Assembly: GCF_042680885.1 (NCBI RefSeq) | Contig: NZ_JBHUEO010000019.1 | Location: 39,852-103,851 of the forward strand | DNA: 64,000 nt | Direction: 5' to 3' | DNA from: Siminovitchia sediminis | GTDB lineage: Bacteria > Bacillota > Bacilli > Bacillales > Bacillaceae_C | Shown: positions 53,036 through 62,129 of the stretch, piece after piece | How positions within the stretch are numbered: position 1 is the stretch's first letter | Layout: the number at the start of each line of letters is the position of its first letter | The notes under the pieces: model-generated | Seen by the model: only the letters and a program-made list of their open reading frames with translations | Database searches by the model: none | What the model was told of the DNA's origin: nothing | Program-made: the position numbers and the translations under genes

Positions 53036-53230
53036 ATCGGAAAACATTTCTTTAATTGCGTCCATGATTTGATTGGTACTTGTGAATTTTTTCTCCCTTA
53101 CAAGTTCTTTAATTAGTTCCTTAGGTGATTTCATGACGAAAAATCATCCTTAGCAAAATTGTTTATCCTAATTACGCCAAGGAGGATTGATTTGAAACTT
53201 ATTTACACAACTTTTTCCGCACCGTCTGCC
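53036..53230 (-). mobile_element. Truncated IS256-family element (transposase 5' end and probable terminal region)
   Basis: From an ATG at 53134 the minus strand encodes MKSPKELIKELVREKKFTST and NQIMDAIKEMFSDV, resembling IS256/mutator-type transposase N-termini. The frame then runs into the acsA remnant and stops at 53003. Upstream of the ATG, the string AAAGTTGTGTAAATAAG near 53190-53210 resembles terminal sequences of this family. The other nine-tenths of the element are missing. Confidence 0.6.
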
Positions 53231-53298
53231 TGTCGGAGATTTGTCAACCATGGAAGACTAGAAAGCAGCTGGGCTAAATGGTCTGCCATCACTTAATA

Positions 53299-53337
53299 AA
53301 GCTGTGATGGCCAGTTACTGGGCTGTCACAGCTTTTT
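53299..53337 (+). terminator. Terminator-like hairpin
   Basis: AAAGCTGTGA and TCACAGCTTTTT pair, with a loop of about 17 nt; possibly the old acsA terminator or part of the insertion remnant. Confidence 0.45.
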
Positions 53338-53453
53338 ACGTATATATTTGTTTCAAACTGCATTAAAAAGTACTAATGGTGCGCAGTTAGCTTTCCAAAC
53401 ATTTGGGAGGACAGCACCCAAGGGGGGGTTTCAGACGCTTGATGAACGTAAGA

Positions 53454-53500
53454 ACAAAAAAGAGGAGGGGGCGTTCATTCCTCCCCATCCTCTTTTTCTT
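53454..53500 (-). terminator. Terminator of the penicillin-binding protein gene
   Basis: On the minus strand AAGAGGATGGGGAGG pairs with CCCCCTCCTCTT, followed by TTTTG. It begins within the last codons of the gene. Confidence 0.7.
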
Positions 53501-56438
53501 CTGGCTGATCCGGTTGTTCCTTTGTTTCTTCCTCTTTCTTTTGTTCTTCTTGTTGCTTCTGTTTTTGTTCCTCTTCTTTTTTCTTTTGTTCTTCTAGCTG
53601 CTTTTGTTCTTCAAGCTTCTTTTTCTCAGCTTCTGCTTTATCTTTTTCAGCTTGCTTCTTCTTTTCTACCGCAGTTGCAGTCTTTTCAGCTTCCTCTTCT
53701 CCGTTCTCTTTTAGTTGTGCACCCAGGTCGTTGGAAGGGGAAGATTCTCTTCCTGCAATATCTACTGCTACAACGTAATAGATTCCGTCTCCAACTTTAT
53801 GCGTTAAGGTACCGTCTGCTAATACGGAGGCCACTTTATTCCCTGATTCGGAGTATATCCGATATCCGACCACATCTTTGCTGGAGGAAGGACTCCATGA
53901 GATGGTATTCCCTGAAATCGCTGCTTTCACAGCAGCCGGTGCCTTCCCGTCATCTTTGAGAACAGCGCCTGCAGCCAGGAGATTTTTCCATCGTGAATCA
54001 TTTGGCGGAATCAAAAGGGAAGGATCAATGGACATCCCGAGTGATATGCGCTTTACAAATTCAGGACTGAGAGTTCCTCCGGGTTTCGTAAATTCCTCAG
54101 GTGTTTCGGGAAGGGCCATATAATTTTTGCCGTTGATCGTCACATAACGCCCATTACCCAGACTATCGTCCACTTTTGTAGGTACAAACTTGGCGTTAAA
54201 TATATCTGACTCCACTAAACCAAGGCTCGAACAAGCTTCCGATGGGAGCAATCCGGATATTGCACAATAGGAGCGGCTCACAATTCCTCCCGGCATCTTA
54301 AATCTTTCGCTTGGAGCTATGAGATCAGGTACAGCATCATATGCTCCATTGATCAGGCTTGCCCAAATGCCGTAATTCCGTCTGCTTTCACTGCCGTCGC
54401 TGGACAGGGGAGCGGGCTGGCCATAGCCGATCCATGTTCCAAATGTGACATTCGGATTTGATCCAACGAGCCATGCATCATTTGGTCCTGTCGTCGTCCC
54501 CGTTTTTCCGGCCCAATCAGCAGAAAACTTTAACATTCCGGGTACCGCAGCTGCAGTCCCATATTTGAAGACATCCCTCATCATGTCAGTCATGAGATAA
54601 GCCGTTTGCGGACTGAAAACATCTACGGGTTTGGACTTACGTTCATAAACAACATTTCCATCGGCATCTGTAATTTTTTCGATCATATACGCATCGATAA
54701 ATTTGCCGCCATTTGCAAAAGTGGTAAATGCATTTGTATTCTCCTCGACAGTGACCCCTTGTTCAATACCTCCGAGCGCAGCGGCATAGGTAGTGCGATC
54801 AGTGTCTGTTAAAGTGGTGATACCCATTTTTTCCACATATTTATATGGTTCTTTATCAATTGTTTTTAAATACGTATAAATCGTTGACGCATTATACGAA
54901 TAGGCCAATGCTTTTCGGGAGGATACAAGGCCATAATACCGTCCGGTAGAATAGTTTTTAAATACCTTCCCTCCAACAGAGATCGGGATGTCTGCCACTA
55001 CCGCTCCCGGTGCACTCAATCCCATTTCTATCGCAGGAGCATACACGAGCAATGGTTTCATGGTTGATCCATTTTGCCGCTTTGCATTGGTTGCGTGATT
55101 TGTCGCTTCTACACTATGATCACGTCCGCCGACAAAACTTAAAATCTTACCGGTTTTATTCTCGATCAGGATAGCACCTATTTGAACCGGCTCAATAACC
55201 TCTTCCATTTTGCCTGTTTCTTCATTTTTTACTTTGCTTACTTTTGTATAACCGTAATTGTTGTACTCATCTTTAATTTTTTGGAATTTGTCGTATATCT
55301 CCTTATTAATAGTTGTGTGAATGTGATAGCCATTTTGGCGAATATCCCTTTCCGCAAGTGTTTGATATTTACCTTTCAGCTTGCCGTTATCCTTTTCAAG
55401 GTCTTCTTTATTGTAACCATCCTTTTCTGCAAGAATTTCAGTCAAGATTTTAATTCCGCGTTCTTCAATCTCTGTCATAAGCCAAGGGTATTTTTCAAAC
55501 GGTCTTGGCTGCGGCTCAATGAAATCGCCGACGATGTCATATGCCAGGGCCTTATCATATTCTTCTTTTGTAATATAATTTTCCCGATACATACGATAGA
55601 GGACTGTCTTCATCCGGTTCAGACCGGGTTCCAGCTGTTTTTCCTCTTTCAATCCGCCTCCCTGGGCGAATGGTGTATACATAAATGGGCTTTGAGGCAA
55701 TCCTGCAATAAAAGCAGCTTGAGGCAAGTTTAAATCATTGGCATCTACACCAAATATTCCTCTTGCAGCAGCCTGAACCCCACCAATATTTTGACCGGAT
55801 GAGTTGCGGCCAAATGTCGTGACATTTAAATAGGCCTCCAGTATCTCATCTTTATCCAGAAACTTTTCCAAACGAAGTGCCAGTAAAATTTCTTTTGCTT
55901 TTCGGTCAAATGATACTTCATTTGTTAAGATCTGGTTCTTAATGAGCTGCTGTGTCAATGTACTTCCGCCTGTCTGGACAGCAGAATTGCTTAATTCCTG
56001 ATACACAGCTCTCATCAAAGCTTTTGGAACCACACCATCATGTTCATAAAAATACTCATCTTCTGTGGCGATGACGGCTTTTTTCAAATAGTCGGAAACC
56101 TGATGAATGTCCACTTCTTCCCTGTCAATATCGGATTGCAGTTTGCCAAGATAAATATTGTCCGCGAAATACAATTTAGAGGACTCTTCATATTGGTAAA
56201 TGTCTTTCTTCATGCTGTCGGCAGGGCGAACTTTTTCATCTTTAACCAGGGAAGCAAAGTAACCCGCTCCAACGCCTCCGGCAAAAACTCCTCCCAAAAA
56301 CAGCAATATGGTTGTGATAAGAATAATATTCCAAAAGACTCCATAGGTGATCCTTGCCTTTTTCCTGATATCTCCAGCCTCCAGTTTATCAGCAAGGGCT
56401 TTGGTCCGTTTTCGCAATGTATGAAAAAACTGATGCAT
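53475..56438 (-). CDS. Class A penicillin-binding protein (transglycosylase/transpeptidase) with FN3-like domain
   Basis: This 987-residue bifunctional wall synthase has a cytoplasmic head and one membrane helix (about 36-60). The GT51 domain has EDEYFYEHDGV and GGSTLTQQLIKNQ. The transpeptidase domain has the nucleophile motif in NGSTMKPLLVY, an SYN and KTGTTTGPNDAW. A fibronectin-III-like domain follows (about 850-915). The last 65 residues are an unusual Glu/Lys/Gln-rich repeat tail (EEQKKEEETKEQPDQPEEKE). The ATG at 56438 has GGGAGGT; longer readings run into the tyrS leader. It is divergent from tyrS. Confidence 0.9.
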   Translation of the reverse strand: MHQFFHTLRKRTKALADKLEAGDIRKKARITYGVFWNIILITTILLFLGGVFAGGVGAGYFASLVKDEKVRPADSMKKDIYQYEESSKLYFADNIYLGKLQSDIDREEVDIHQVSDYLKKAVIATEDEYFYEHDGVVPKALMRAVYQELSNSAVQTGGSTLTQQLIKNQILTNEVSFDRKAKEILLALRLEKFLDKDEILEAYLNVTTFGRNSSGQNIGGVQAAARGIFGVDANDLNLPQAAFIAGLPQSPFMYTPFAQGGGLKEEKQLEPGLNRMKTVLYRMYRENYITKEEYDKALAYDIVGDFIEPQPRPFEKYPWLMTEIEERGIKILTEILAEKDGYNKEDLEKDNGKLKGKYQTLAERDIRQNGYHIHTTINKEIYDKFQKIKDEYNNYGYTKVSKVKNEETGKMEEVIEPVQIGAILIENKTGKILSFVGGRDHSVEATNHATNAKRQNGSTMKPLLVYAPAIEMGLSAPGAVVADIPISVGGKVFKNYSTGRYYGLVSSRKALAYSYNASTIYTYLKTIDKEPYKYVEKMGITTLTDTDRTTYAAALGGIEQGVTVEENTNAFTTFANGGKFIDAYMIEKITDADGNVVYERKSKPVDVFSPQTAYLMTDMMRDVFKYGTAAAVPGMLKFSADWAGKTGTTTGPNDAWLVGSNPNVTFGTWIGYGQPAPLSSDGSESRRNYGIWASLINGAYDAVPDLIAPSERFKMPGGIVSRSYCAISGLLPSEACSSLGLVESDIFNAKFVPTKVDDSLGNGRYVTINGKNYMALPETPEEFTKPGGTLSPEFVKRISLGMSIDPSLLIPPNDSRWKNLLAAGAVLKDDGKAPAAVKAAISGNTISWSPSSSKDVVGYRIYSESGNKVASVLADGTLTHKVGDGIYYVVAVDIAGRESSPSNDLGAQLKENGEEEAEKTATAVEKKKQAEKDKAEAEKKKLEEQKQLEEQKKKEEEQKQKQQEEQKKEEETKEQPDQPEEKEDGEE

Positions 56439-56501
56439 GATCCAATACCTCCCAAAATCATTCCTATTATAGCACAAGGGTGTTGGTTTTTTCGGAGGAA
56501 T

Positions 56502-56530
56502 TTGACAATATTGGTGAAAATGGCTACAAT
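56502..56530 (+). promoter_or_regulatory. SigA promoter of the tyrS T-box leader
   Basis: A perfect TTGACA (56502-56507), a 17-bp spacer and TACAAT (56525-56530). Confidence 0.75.
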
Positions 56531-56544
56531 ATTTTTCATACAAT

Positions 56545-56792
56545 AGGATATAAAGCAATGAACGGATAAAGTAGTCAGGCTGTCCCTGTTTAGAAGAGAG
56601 CCGGTGGTTAGTGCAAACCGGTACAAACAGCATGCGGCGAATTACATTCGGGAGCTTTTGCCGTGAAATTAAAAGGGTAGCGGCAAACGGTACTGAACCG
56701 TTATTTTCTTAGAGTGGGGAATTTTTTTCCCAAGTTGGGTGGTAACGCGATATTCATCGTCCCTTCGTTTGATGCGAAGGGGCGTTTTTATT
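56545..56792 (+). ncRNA. T-box leader (tyrosine specifier) of tyrS
   Basis: The T-box TGGGTGGTAACGCG (56736-56749), AGAGAGCCGGTGGTTAGTG and the specifier loop GCGAATTACATTCGG are present. TAC at 56643-56645 is the tyrosine codon. A terminator completes the leader. Confidence 0.95.
56757..56792 (+). terminator. T-box regulated terminator of tyrS
   Basis: TCGTCCCTTCG and CGAAGGGGCG pair, followed by TTTTTATTTT. Confidence 0.88.
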
Positions 56793-56816
56793 TTAAAAAG
56801 AAAGCAGGGAAATCAT

Positions 56817-58079
56817 TTGGAATCATTACTGGAAGAGCTGAAATGGCGGGGAGTCATTTACCAGCAAACAGATGAAGAGGGTATTAAAGAATTGCTTGAT
56901 CAAGAGAAAATATCATTATACTGCGGTGTCGATCCGACTGCTGACAGCATGCATATCGGTCATTTGCTGCCATTTCTAACGTTGCGGCGTTTTCAGCAAT
57001 ATGGCCATCGTCCCATCGTCCTTGTTGGAGGCGCAACCGGATTGATAGGGGATCCAAGCGGAAAAAAAGAGGAAAGAAAACTTCTGACACTTGAACAGGT
57101 AGACCAGAACGTGCAAGGGATTAGAGCACAGCTTCAAAGAATATTTGACTTTGAAGGTGACAATGCAGCTATCATGACTAACAACTTTGACTGGCAGGGG
57201 AAAATGGATCTCATCACCTTCTTGCGTGATTATGGTAAGAACATCGGGGTCAATTATATGCTGGCAAAGGAAACTGTCGCCACTCGTTTGGAAACCGGAA
57301 TTTCTTTTACTGAATTTACGTATACTCTTTTGCAGGCAATTGATTTCCTTCATTTGTATAAAAATTTCGGGTGTAAAATGCAAATCGGAGGAAGTGACCA
57401 GTGGGGGAACATTACAACCGGCCTGGAATTCATCCGTAAGATGGCTGGTGAAGATGCGAAAGCATACGGCCTGACTATACCGCTTGTTACAAAAGCAGAT
57501 GGAACTAAATTTGGTAAAACAGAAGGCGGAGCCGTTTGGCTGGATCCGGAAAAGACAACACCGTATGAATTTTACCAGTTCTGGATTAATACAGCAGATG
57601 CAGATACCGTCAAATATCTAAAATATTTCACCTTCCTTTCTAGAGAGGAAATTGAAGAACTTGAAAAATCATTGCAGGAAGAACCTCACTTGAGAAAAGC
57701 TCAAAAAGCACTGGCTGAAGAAATGACCCGCTTAATTCACGGGGAAGAAGCTCTCGAGCAGGCGATTCGCATAACTGAAGCTCTTTTCAGCGGCAATATA
57801 AAAGAACTCTCAGTTGAAGAAGTTGAGCAGGGCTTTAAAGACGTTCCTTCATATATACACAAAGGTGGGGACACAGGACTTGTCAATATCCTCGTCGAAG
57901 CCAAAATCTCACCGTCCCGCCGCCAGGCAAGGGAGGACATTCAAAATGGAGCTGTTTTGATCAATGGAGAGCGGGTCAGAGATATTCAATATGAATTGAG
58001 TGATACTGATAAATTAGGCGGGTTATTCACAATCATCCGCCGCGGGAAGAAGAAGTATTTTATGATACGGTATGAATAG
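56817..58079 (+). CDS. tyrS: Tyrosyl-tRNA synthetase
   Basis: TyrRS charges tRNA-Tyr. The 420-residue protein has CGVDPTADSMHIGHLLPF with the HIGH motif, GGATGLIGDPSGK, the tyrosine-binding QAIDFLHLYKNFGC and GGSDQWGNI, and the KMSKS-type KFGKTEGGAVW. It ends in an S4 RNA-binding domain (SRRQAREDIQNGAVLINGE in part). The TTG at 56817 is the start (MESLLEELKWRG), with AGGGA upstream; earlier frames overlap the T-box. It is regulated by the leader at 56545. Confidence 0.96.
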   Translation: MESLLEELKWRGVIYQQTDEEGIKELLDQEKISLYCGVDPTADSMHIGHLLPFLTLRRFQQYGHRPIVLVGGATGLIGDPSGKKEERKLLTLEQVDQNVQGIRAQLQRIFDFEGDNAAIMTNNFDWQGKMDLITFLRDYGKNIGVNYMLAKETVATRLETGISFTEFTYTLLQAIDFLHLYKNFGCKMQIGGSDQWGNITTGLEFIRKMAGEDAKAYGLTIPLVTKADGTKFGKTEGGAVWLDPEKTTPYEFYQFWINTADADTVKYLKYFTFLSREEIEELEKSLQEEPHLRKAQKALAEEMTRLIHGEEALEQAIRITEALFSGNIKELSVEEVEQGFKDVPSYIHKGGDTGLVNILVEAKISPSRRQAREDIQNGAVLINGERVRDIQYELSDTDKLGGLFTIIRRGKKKYFMIRYE

Positions 58080-58080
58080 A

Positions 58081-58115
58081 AAAAAAGCCGGTTTCGTTCA
58101 TTCGAAGCCGGCTTT
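58081..58115. terminator. Bidirectional terminator after tyrS
   Basis: AAAGCCGGTTTC and GAAGCCGGCTTT pair around GTTCATTC. A- and T-flanks serve both convergent genes, though the T-tract is short. Confidence 0.7.
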
Positions 58116-58116
58116 G

Positions 58117-58395
58117 CTATGGTCTGTAATGTGGGCATAATGCCGATGTTTTGATCTTCATGAACATATACATGAGGATTGCGATACGCCCTTTTTGAGT
58201 GTTTGGATTGCGTTTGCGCATCAGGCATCGCAGGAATCGTTCGTCACAAATGCAAGGATGCACCCCTCTTCGAAGGCATAAATCGTGTCTCATGCAGCAG
58301 GCATCTACATCATTTAAAGGAGCCCCAGGCCCGCTGCATCCCGGTCCGCACCACCGGTAGCCCGGGAACAGACATCCGGCTCGCTGTATCTTCAT
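58117..58395 (-). CDS. Small phospholipase A2-like protein (parvovirus-coat-N-like)
   Basis: This 92-residue cysteine-rich protein has LFPGYRWCGPGCSGPGAP, which matches the calcium-binding loop of secreted PLA2 and parvoviral VP1, and VDACCMRHDLC with the catalytic His-Asp pair. Two further cysteines are in CICDERFLRCL. The last 35 residues include a hydrophobic patch (AILMYMFM). It may act on phospholipids; whether it is active or secreted is not known, and no signal peptide is seen. The ATG follows GGGGGGAG. Similar small genes occur in other bacilli. Confidence 0.82.
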   Translation of the reverse strand: MKIQRAGCLFPGYRWCGPGCSGPGAPLNDVDACCMRHDLCLRRGVHPCICDERFLRCLMRKRNPNTQKGRIAILMYMFMKIKTSALCPHYRP

Positions 58396-58472
58396 CCACC
58401 CAACTCCCCCCTTAAGACATCATATGTGAAAGCAGTCTGTTATGAAAAGGCGAGTGGCTCTGAAAACAACAT

Positions 58473-59390
58473 TTACTTCCTCGATTTGCCGCGGGATAAA
58501 AGAACGATGGTGGCTATGATACAAAATGTGCCTCCCCATGCTGCAAAGCTGAATGGGACCTTGAGCCAGAGGACGGATGTAAAAGCAGCCGATAATGGTT
58601 CGACGGAAGCAAACAGGCTGGTTTCCGCGGGGCTTAAATATTTCAGGCTCTCCAAATAACAGTAAAAGGCAACGAGTGTTCCTAAAATAATAATAAAGAA
58701 AACAGCGAGACCTGAAGCTGGAGACCAATTGCCGGCCAGACGCCAAGGGGGATGGATAAAGCTGAAACCGATTCCTCCTGCAACCATACTCCATCCGACA
58801 ATCATTAAAGATCCCCACTTTTTTAATAGATTGTACGGCTGGATAGTATAAAAGGCCATAGCGGCTGCTGAGCCCAGTCCCCAAAACAAGGCCCAGCCCG
58901 ATATACTAAGCTGGCTAAAATTACCTTGCGTAACAAGCAGAAAAGTGCCGATGACCGCCAGTAAAACGGCTATGGCTTCTCTCGAAGTAGGCAGCCGTTT
59001 TCCGCGTGCAGCCACATAGAGGGTAATAATAACCGGTCCCAAATACTGGAGAACAGTAGCGGTAGCCGCATTGCTGTGAACAATCGCTGCAAAATAGGTA
59101 TATTGGACTGCCAACATCCCAAAGATACTGAACCCTATCAGGCTGAGAGCGTCTTTTTTCTCTTTCCATACAGTCCAAATGCGGGTACCTTCTTTTTTGT
59201 AGGCAATGAATAATAATAAAATACCGGATAACAGCAGACGGGCGACAACAAGCCATTCCGCAGTAAAATGATAATATTGAAATAGAAACTGGCCAACCGT
59301 TCCGGATATCCCCCATAATGAGGCTCCTGTCAGCACTAGGGCTATGCCGGTGGCAAATGAACGGTCTCCTGCAGTATGAAGCCTTGTCAT
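58473..59390 (-). CDS. EamA/DMT-family transporter
   Basis: This 305-residue membrane protein has ten hydrophobic segments and the duplicated EamA domain: GASLWGISGTVGQFLF near the start and FWGLGSAAAMAFYTIQ at the second half. DMT transporters export amino acids or metabolites; the substrate is unknown. The ATG at 59390 follows GGCGGGGA. The gene is 78 bp upstream of the PLA2-like gene on the same strand. Confidence 0.87.
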   Translation of the reverse strand: MTRLHTAGDRSFATGIALVLTGASLWGISGTVGQFLFQYYHFTAEWLVVARLLLSGILLLFIAYKKEGTRIWTVWKEKKDALSLIGFSIFGMLAVQYTYFAAIVHSNAATATVLQYLGPVIITLYVAARGKRLPTSREAIAVLLAVIGTFLLVTQGNFSQLSISGWALFWGLGSAAAMAFYTIQPYNLLKKWGSLMIVGWSMVAGGIGFSFIHPPWRLAGNWSPASGLAVFFIIILGTLVAFYCYLESLKYLSPAETSLFASVEPLSAAFTSVLWLKVPFSFAAWGGTFCIIATIVLLSRGKSRK

Positions 59391-59658
59391 GTGTTCCCCG
59401 CCTTTGCAAGAATAATAGTTGTTCATGGAAAGCCTGTTGTCAGGGGTTCTATGAACATAGCATCATCATCCATTAAAAAACTTGGTAAGTCAATCACCCC
59501 TTTATGAGGAGTAATCAAGCCTTTGAAAAGATGAAAATAGCATGAATTTCATAATCGGTTATGCTGAAATAGGGCATTCCCCCAATGAGATGCCAAAGCA
59601 GCAAGGAATACGTTCACTTGTTAAAGCTCACGACAAAACTCTTTTATGATTTGCTTCT
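59391..59658. other. Non-coding stretch before the EamA gene
   Basis: I see no gene, repeat or clear hairpin here. Confidence 0.3.
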
Positions 59659-60215
59659 TTATTCTTCCCCCGGAAATTTCTGTGGGTAAGTGGATATCAT
59701 TAACATCGTACCTTGCAGTACAGATAATAATATAACGATCGCTTCCTTGGAGATTTCCCCCCCATACTTTCAAATATTTTACATTGCAGCTCGAACTGTC
59801 GTTTGTTTTCTTCTATAATAAGTTGATTGTATTTAATCAACTCTAGATCTGCTTCAGGCTGAGTTTGCAAGTGAAGATAAAACCGGTGGGTTTCAGGATT
59901 TTTGCAAATATGATCAATCGCATGATGGATAATATATTTAAGCTGCTCTCTTGGAGTTTCCTGGGAGACTGCCTTTTGTCATCACTTCAGCCACTTCACC
60001 GATTCCGGCTTCAACCAATGCGGACAGCAGTTCTTCTTTGCCTTTAATAGAGCAGCCCTTTGGAAATGCTCGCTCATTTCGCTATATGGCTGATCGAAGT
60101 AGCGTAATACCCCTGTTTTGTAAATAACTCCATGGCAGCAGTACGGATTTTAACTTTGGCTGCTTGGCGAATACGATTATTTTCTTCAGTTGTACAAGGT
60201 ATTTTTAAATTCCCT
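59659..60215 (-). pseudogene. TetR/AcrR family regulator, broken by several indels
   Basis: Reading across frames the minus strand gives IRQAAKVKIRTAAMELFTKQ and GYYATSISHIAK (HTH), then KGKEELLSALVEAGIGEVAE. After further shifts come VSQETPREQLKYIIHHAIDH and ETHRFYLHLQTQPEADLEL, then EAIVILLSVLQGTMLM and a stop at 59659. At least one stop (after HIAK) and three frame changes interrupt it, including one at a G7 run near 59757-59763. No start codon is evident. It would have been divergent from the SDR gene. Confidence 0.82.
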
Positions 60216-60347
60216 ATATTACTTTATTATTCAATGAACGTTTACTTAATAGAAAATTGCTTGACCCTTCTCAATTAGGATAAAATGTTTATTTTGTTGA
60301 ACCCGAGTGGTACACTGTCAATAATTGATGGAAGAGGAGGAGTCGTC

Positions 60348-61046
60348 ATGGGAAAATTAGCAAATAAAACAGCGGTGGTTACAGGTGCAAGCAGTGGAAT
60401 CGGAGCTGCGATTTCCAAAGTATTGGCCTCTGAAGGAGCCAATGTTGTTCTGGCTGCACGCAGGGTGGATAAGCTGAGAGAAGCGGAGCAGGAAATCAAC
60501 CGGAACGGAAGCGGAAAGGCACTGGCCGTTCAAGCAGACATATCCAAAAGGGCAGATGCAGAAAACGTTATAAAGCAAGCGGATGAGGCATTCGGGTCCG
60601 TTGACATTCTTGTGAATAACGCCGGCCAAATGTTGACGGGGACGGTTCAGTCAGGAAAAGTTGATGAGTGGGAGCAAATGATTGATGTAAATATCAAAGG
60701 TGTTTTATACGGCATAAATGCTGTACTGCCCTCGATGATAGAACGTTCAAGCGGCCATATCATTAACATCGCTTCAGTTTCCGGGTTAGAAGTTACAAAA
60801 ATGAGTACGGTTTACAGCGCAACCAAGTTTGCCGTCCGTGCGATCTCAACAGGTTTGGAAAAAGAGCTTGCCAGAACTGGAGTCCGCGTAACCAATATTT
60901 CTCCCGGTATGGTAGACACTCGCCTGAGCGGCGGTTTTGGCGATCGGAAAAAGCTTGAGGCAGACGACATTGCCAACGCTGTGGTCTATGCCCTCACGCA
61001 GCCCGGTTATGTAAATGTCAATGAAATTACAGTCAGACCGGTGTAA
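60348..61046 (+). CDS. Short-chain dehydrogenase/reductase
   Basis: This 232-residue classical SDR has the cofactor motif TGASSGIGAAI, the NNAG stabilising motif in LVNNAGQMLTG, the catalytic Ser in NIASVSGL and YSATK, and ISPGMVDTRLSG after it. The Arg in AARRVDKL after strand 2 suggests NADP preference. The substrate is unknown. The ATG at 60348 follows GAGGAGG; a longer reading from 60285 is unlikely. A broken TetR gene lies divergently upstream, perhaps its former regulator. Confidence 0.88.
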   Translation: MGKLANKTAVVTGASSGIGAAISKVLASEGANVVLAARRVDKLREAEQEINRNGSGKALAVQADISKRADAENVIKQADEAFGSVDILVNNAGQMLTGTVQSGKVDEWEQMIDVNIKGVLYGINAVLPSMIERSSGHIINIASVSGLEVTKMSTVYSATKFAVRAISTGLEKELARTGVRVTNISPGMVDTRLSGGFGDRKKLEADDIANAVVYALTQPGYVNVNEITVRPV

Positions 61047-61069
61047 AATAAAGGATCCATTTTTATAAG

Positions 61070-61102
61070 GAGCTGCCTCCATTTTTGGGCAGCTCTTTTT
61101 TG
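61070..61102 (+). terminator. Terminator of the SDR gene
   Basis: GAGCTGCC and GGCAGCTC pair around TCCATTTTTG, followed by TTTTTTG. Confidence 0.85.
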
Positions 61103-61208
61103 ATGCCGTACACTTAAAAGGATGCCCTTTTTTGTTGGTGCCTGCCGATCGTTAAAACGCAACCAATTCTCTTTAAAGGAAATTTGGAAAATACCCCCAA
61201 TATCTTTA

Positions 61209-61243
61209 TTGACAACCGGTTAATCATCGTATGATAATACGAA
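61209..61243 (+). promoter_or_regulatory. Promoter and possible operator of the lysR gene
   Basis: TTGACA (61209-61214) and GATAAT (61233-61238) are 18 bp apart. A perfect inverted repeat TCGTAT-GATA-ATACGA (61228-61243) covers the -10, a plausible autoregulatory site. Confidence 0.45.
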
Positions 61244-61312
61244 TATAACCAAGTAAACAAATCGGAATAGATTAAAATAATAAGGTTACAAGCGGTATGG
61301 GAGGAGACATCG

Positions 61313-61930
61313 TTGGATTTACGGACAATTAAATCATTTAAAGCAATTGTTGAGTACGGAAGTTTTCAGCGAGCGGCAGAAAAATTAAATTATGCCCAAT
61401 CAACGATTACTTCTCACATTAAGAAGCTGGAAAGCGGATTGGGCGTCGTCTTATTTGAACGGGGAAATCATTTGCGTTTAACCGAAGCGGGGCAAATGTT
61501 GAATGAGAAGAGCGAACTCCTATTACAATCGTTTGACAATCTTAAAAGTTCAATGGATGAACTGATTGATGGTGAATCAGAAAACATAAGAATCGGTGTA
61601 ATGGAACCGATGGCCAGCTACAGGCTTCCGCCCTTACTGAAGATATTCAATAAGCAATATCCAAAAGTCCAATTGAGCTTGCAAATTCATGGCAGTAAAG
61701 TACTGACGGATATGGTTATAAAGGATGAAATTGATGCAGCTATCTGTGCAGCACCAACAAATAGGACAGGTTTTCAATTTGAAGCGGTCTTTTCGGAAAA
61801 ATTTGTACTGCTCGCTCCTGAAGAACATCCTTTGGCCAATAAAGAAAAGGTCTATTTAGCAGACCTCCATGATGAAAAATTAGTTATGACCAATCCATCT
61901 TGTCCATTTCGAAGCAGTTTATCTATTTGA
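61313..61930 (+). pseudogene. LysR-family regulator, C-terminally truncated
   Basis: The 205-residue product has a complete LysR winged HTH (FQRAAEKLNYAQSTITSHIK) and the first ligand-binding subdomain (IRIGVMEPMASYRLPPLLKI). It stops at PSCPFRSSLSI, roughly 85-90 residues short of the usual length. The sequence beyond is unrelated, so the gene appears cut. It has a TTG start 6 bp after GGAGGAG and an intact promoter, so a truncated DNA-binding protein could still be made. Confidence 0.75.
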
Positions 61931-62129
61931 TTCTTCGACTGAGGTTATTAATAGATCAGAAGATGTGGATCGGTCGGAGATGACGAGTGATATTCACCGC
62001 GCAGCAGACTCTGGTGTATATTATATTGGTCATCATGACATAACACGTTATCACCGACACCTTTAGCACGTGCTGCGTATTGCGAAAATGTATTACAAAA
62101 TGAAATTAAATTTGGGGTAAAGCAATATT

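Noticed and set aside
53348..53959. 203-codon open frame on the plus strand
   Set aside because: It is antisense to the low-complexity, charged tail of the penicillin-binding protein; its Leu/Phe-rich product is the mirror of Glu/Lys/Gln codons.
55182..55733. 183-codon plus-strand frame
   Set aside because: It lies antisense to the transglycosylase and linker region of the penicillin-binding protein.
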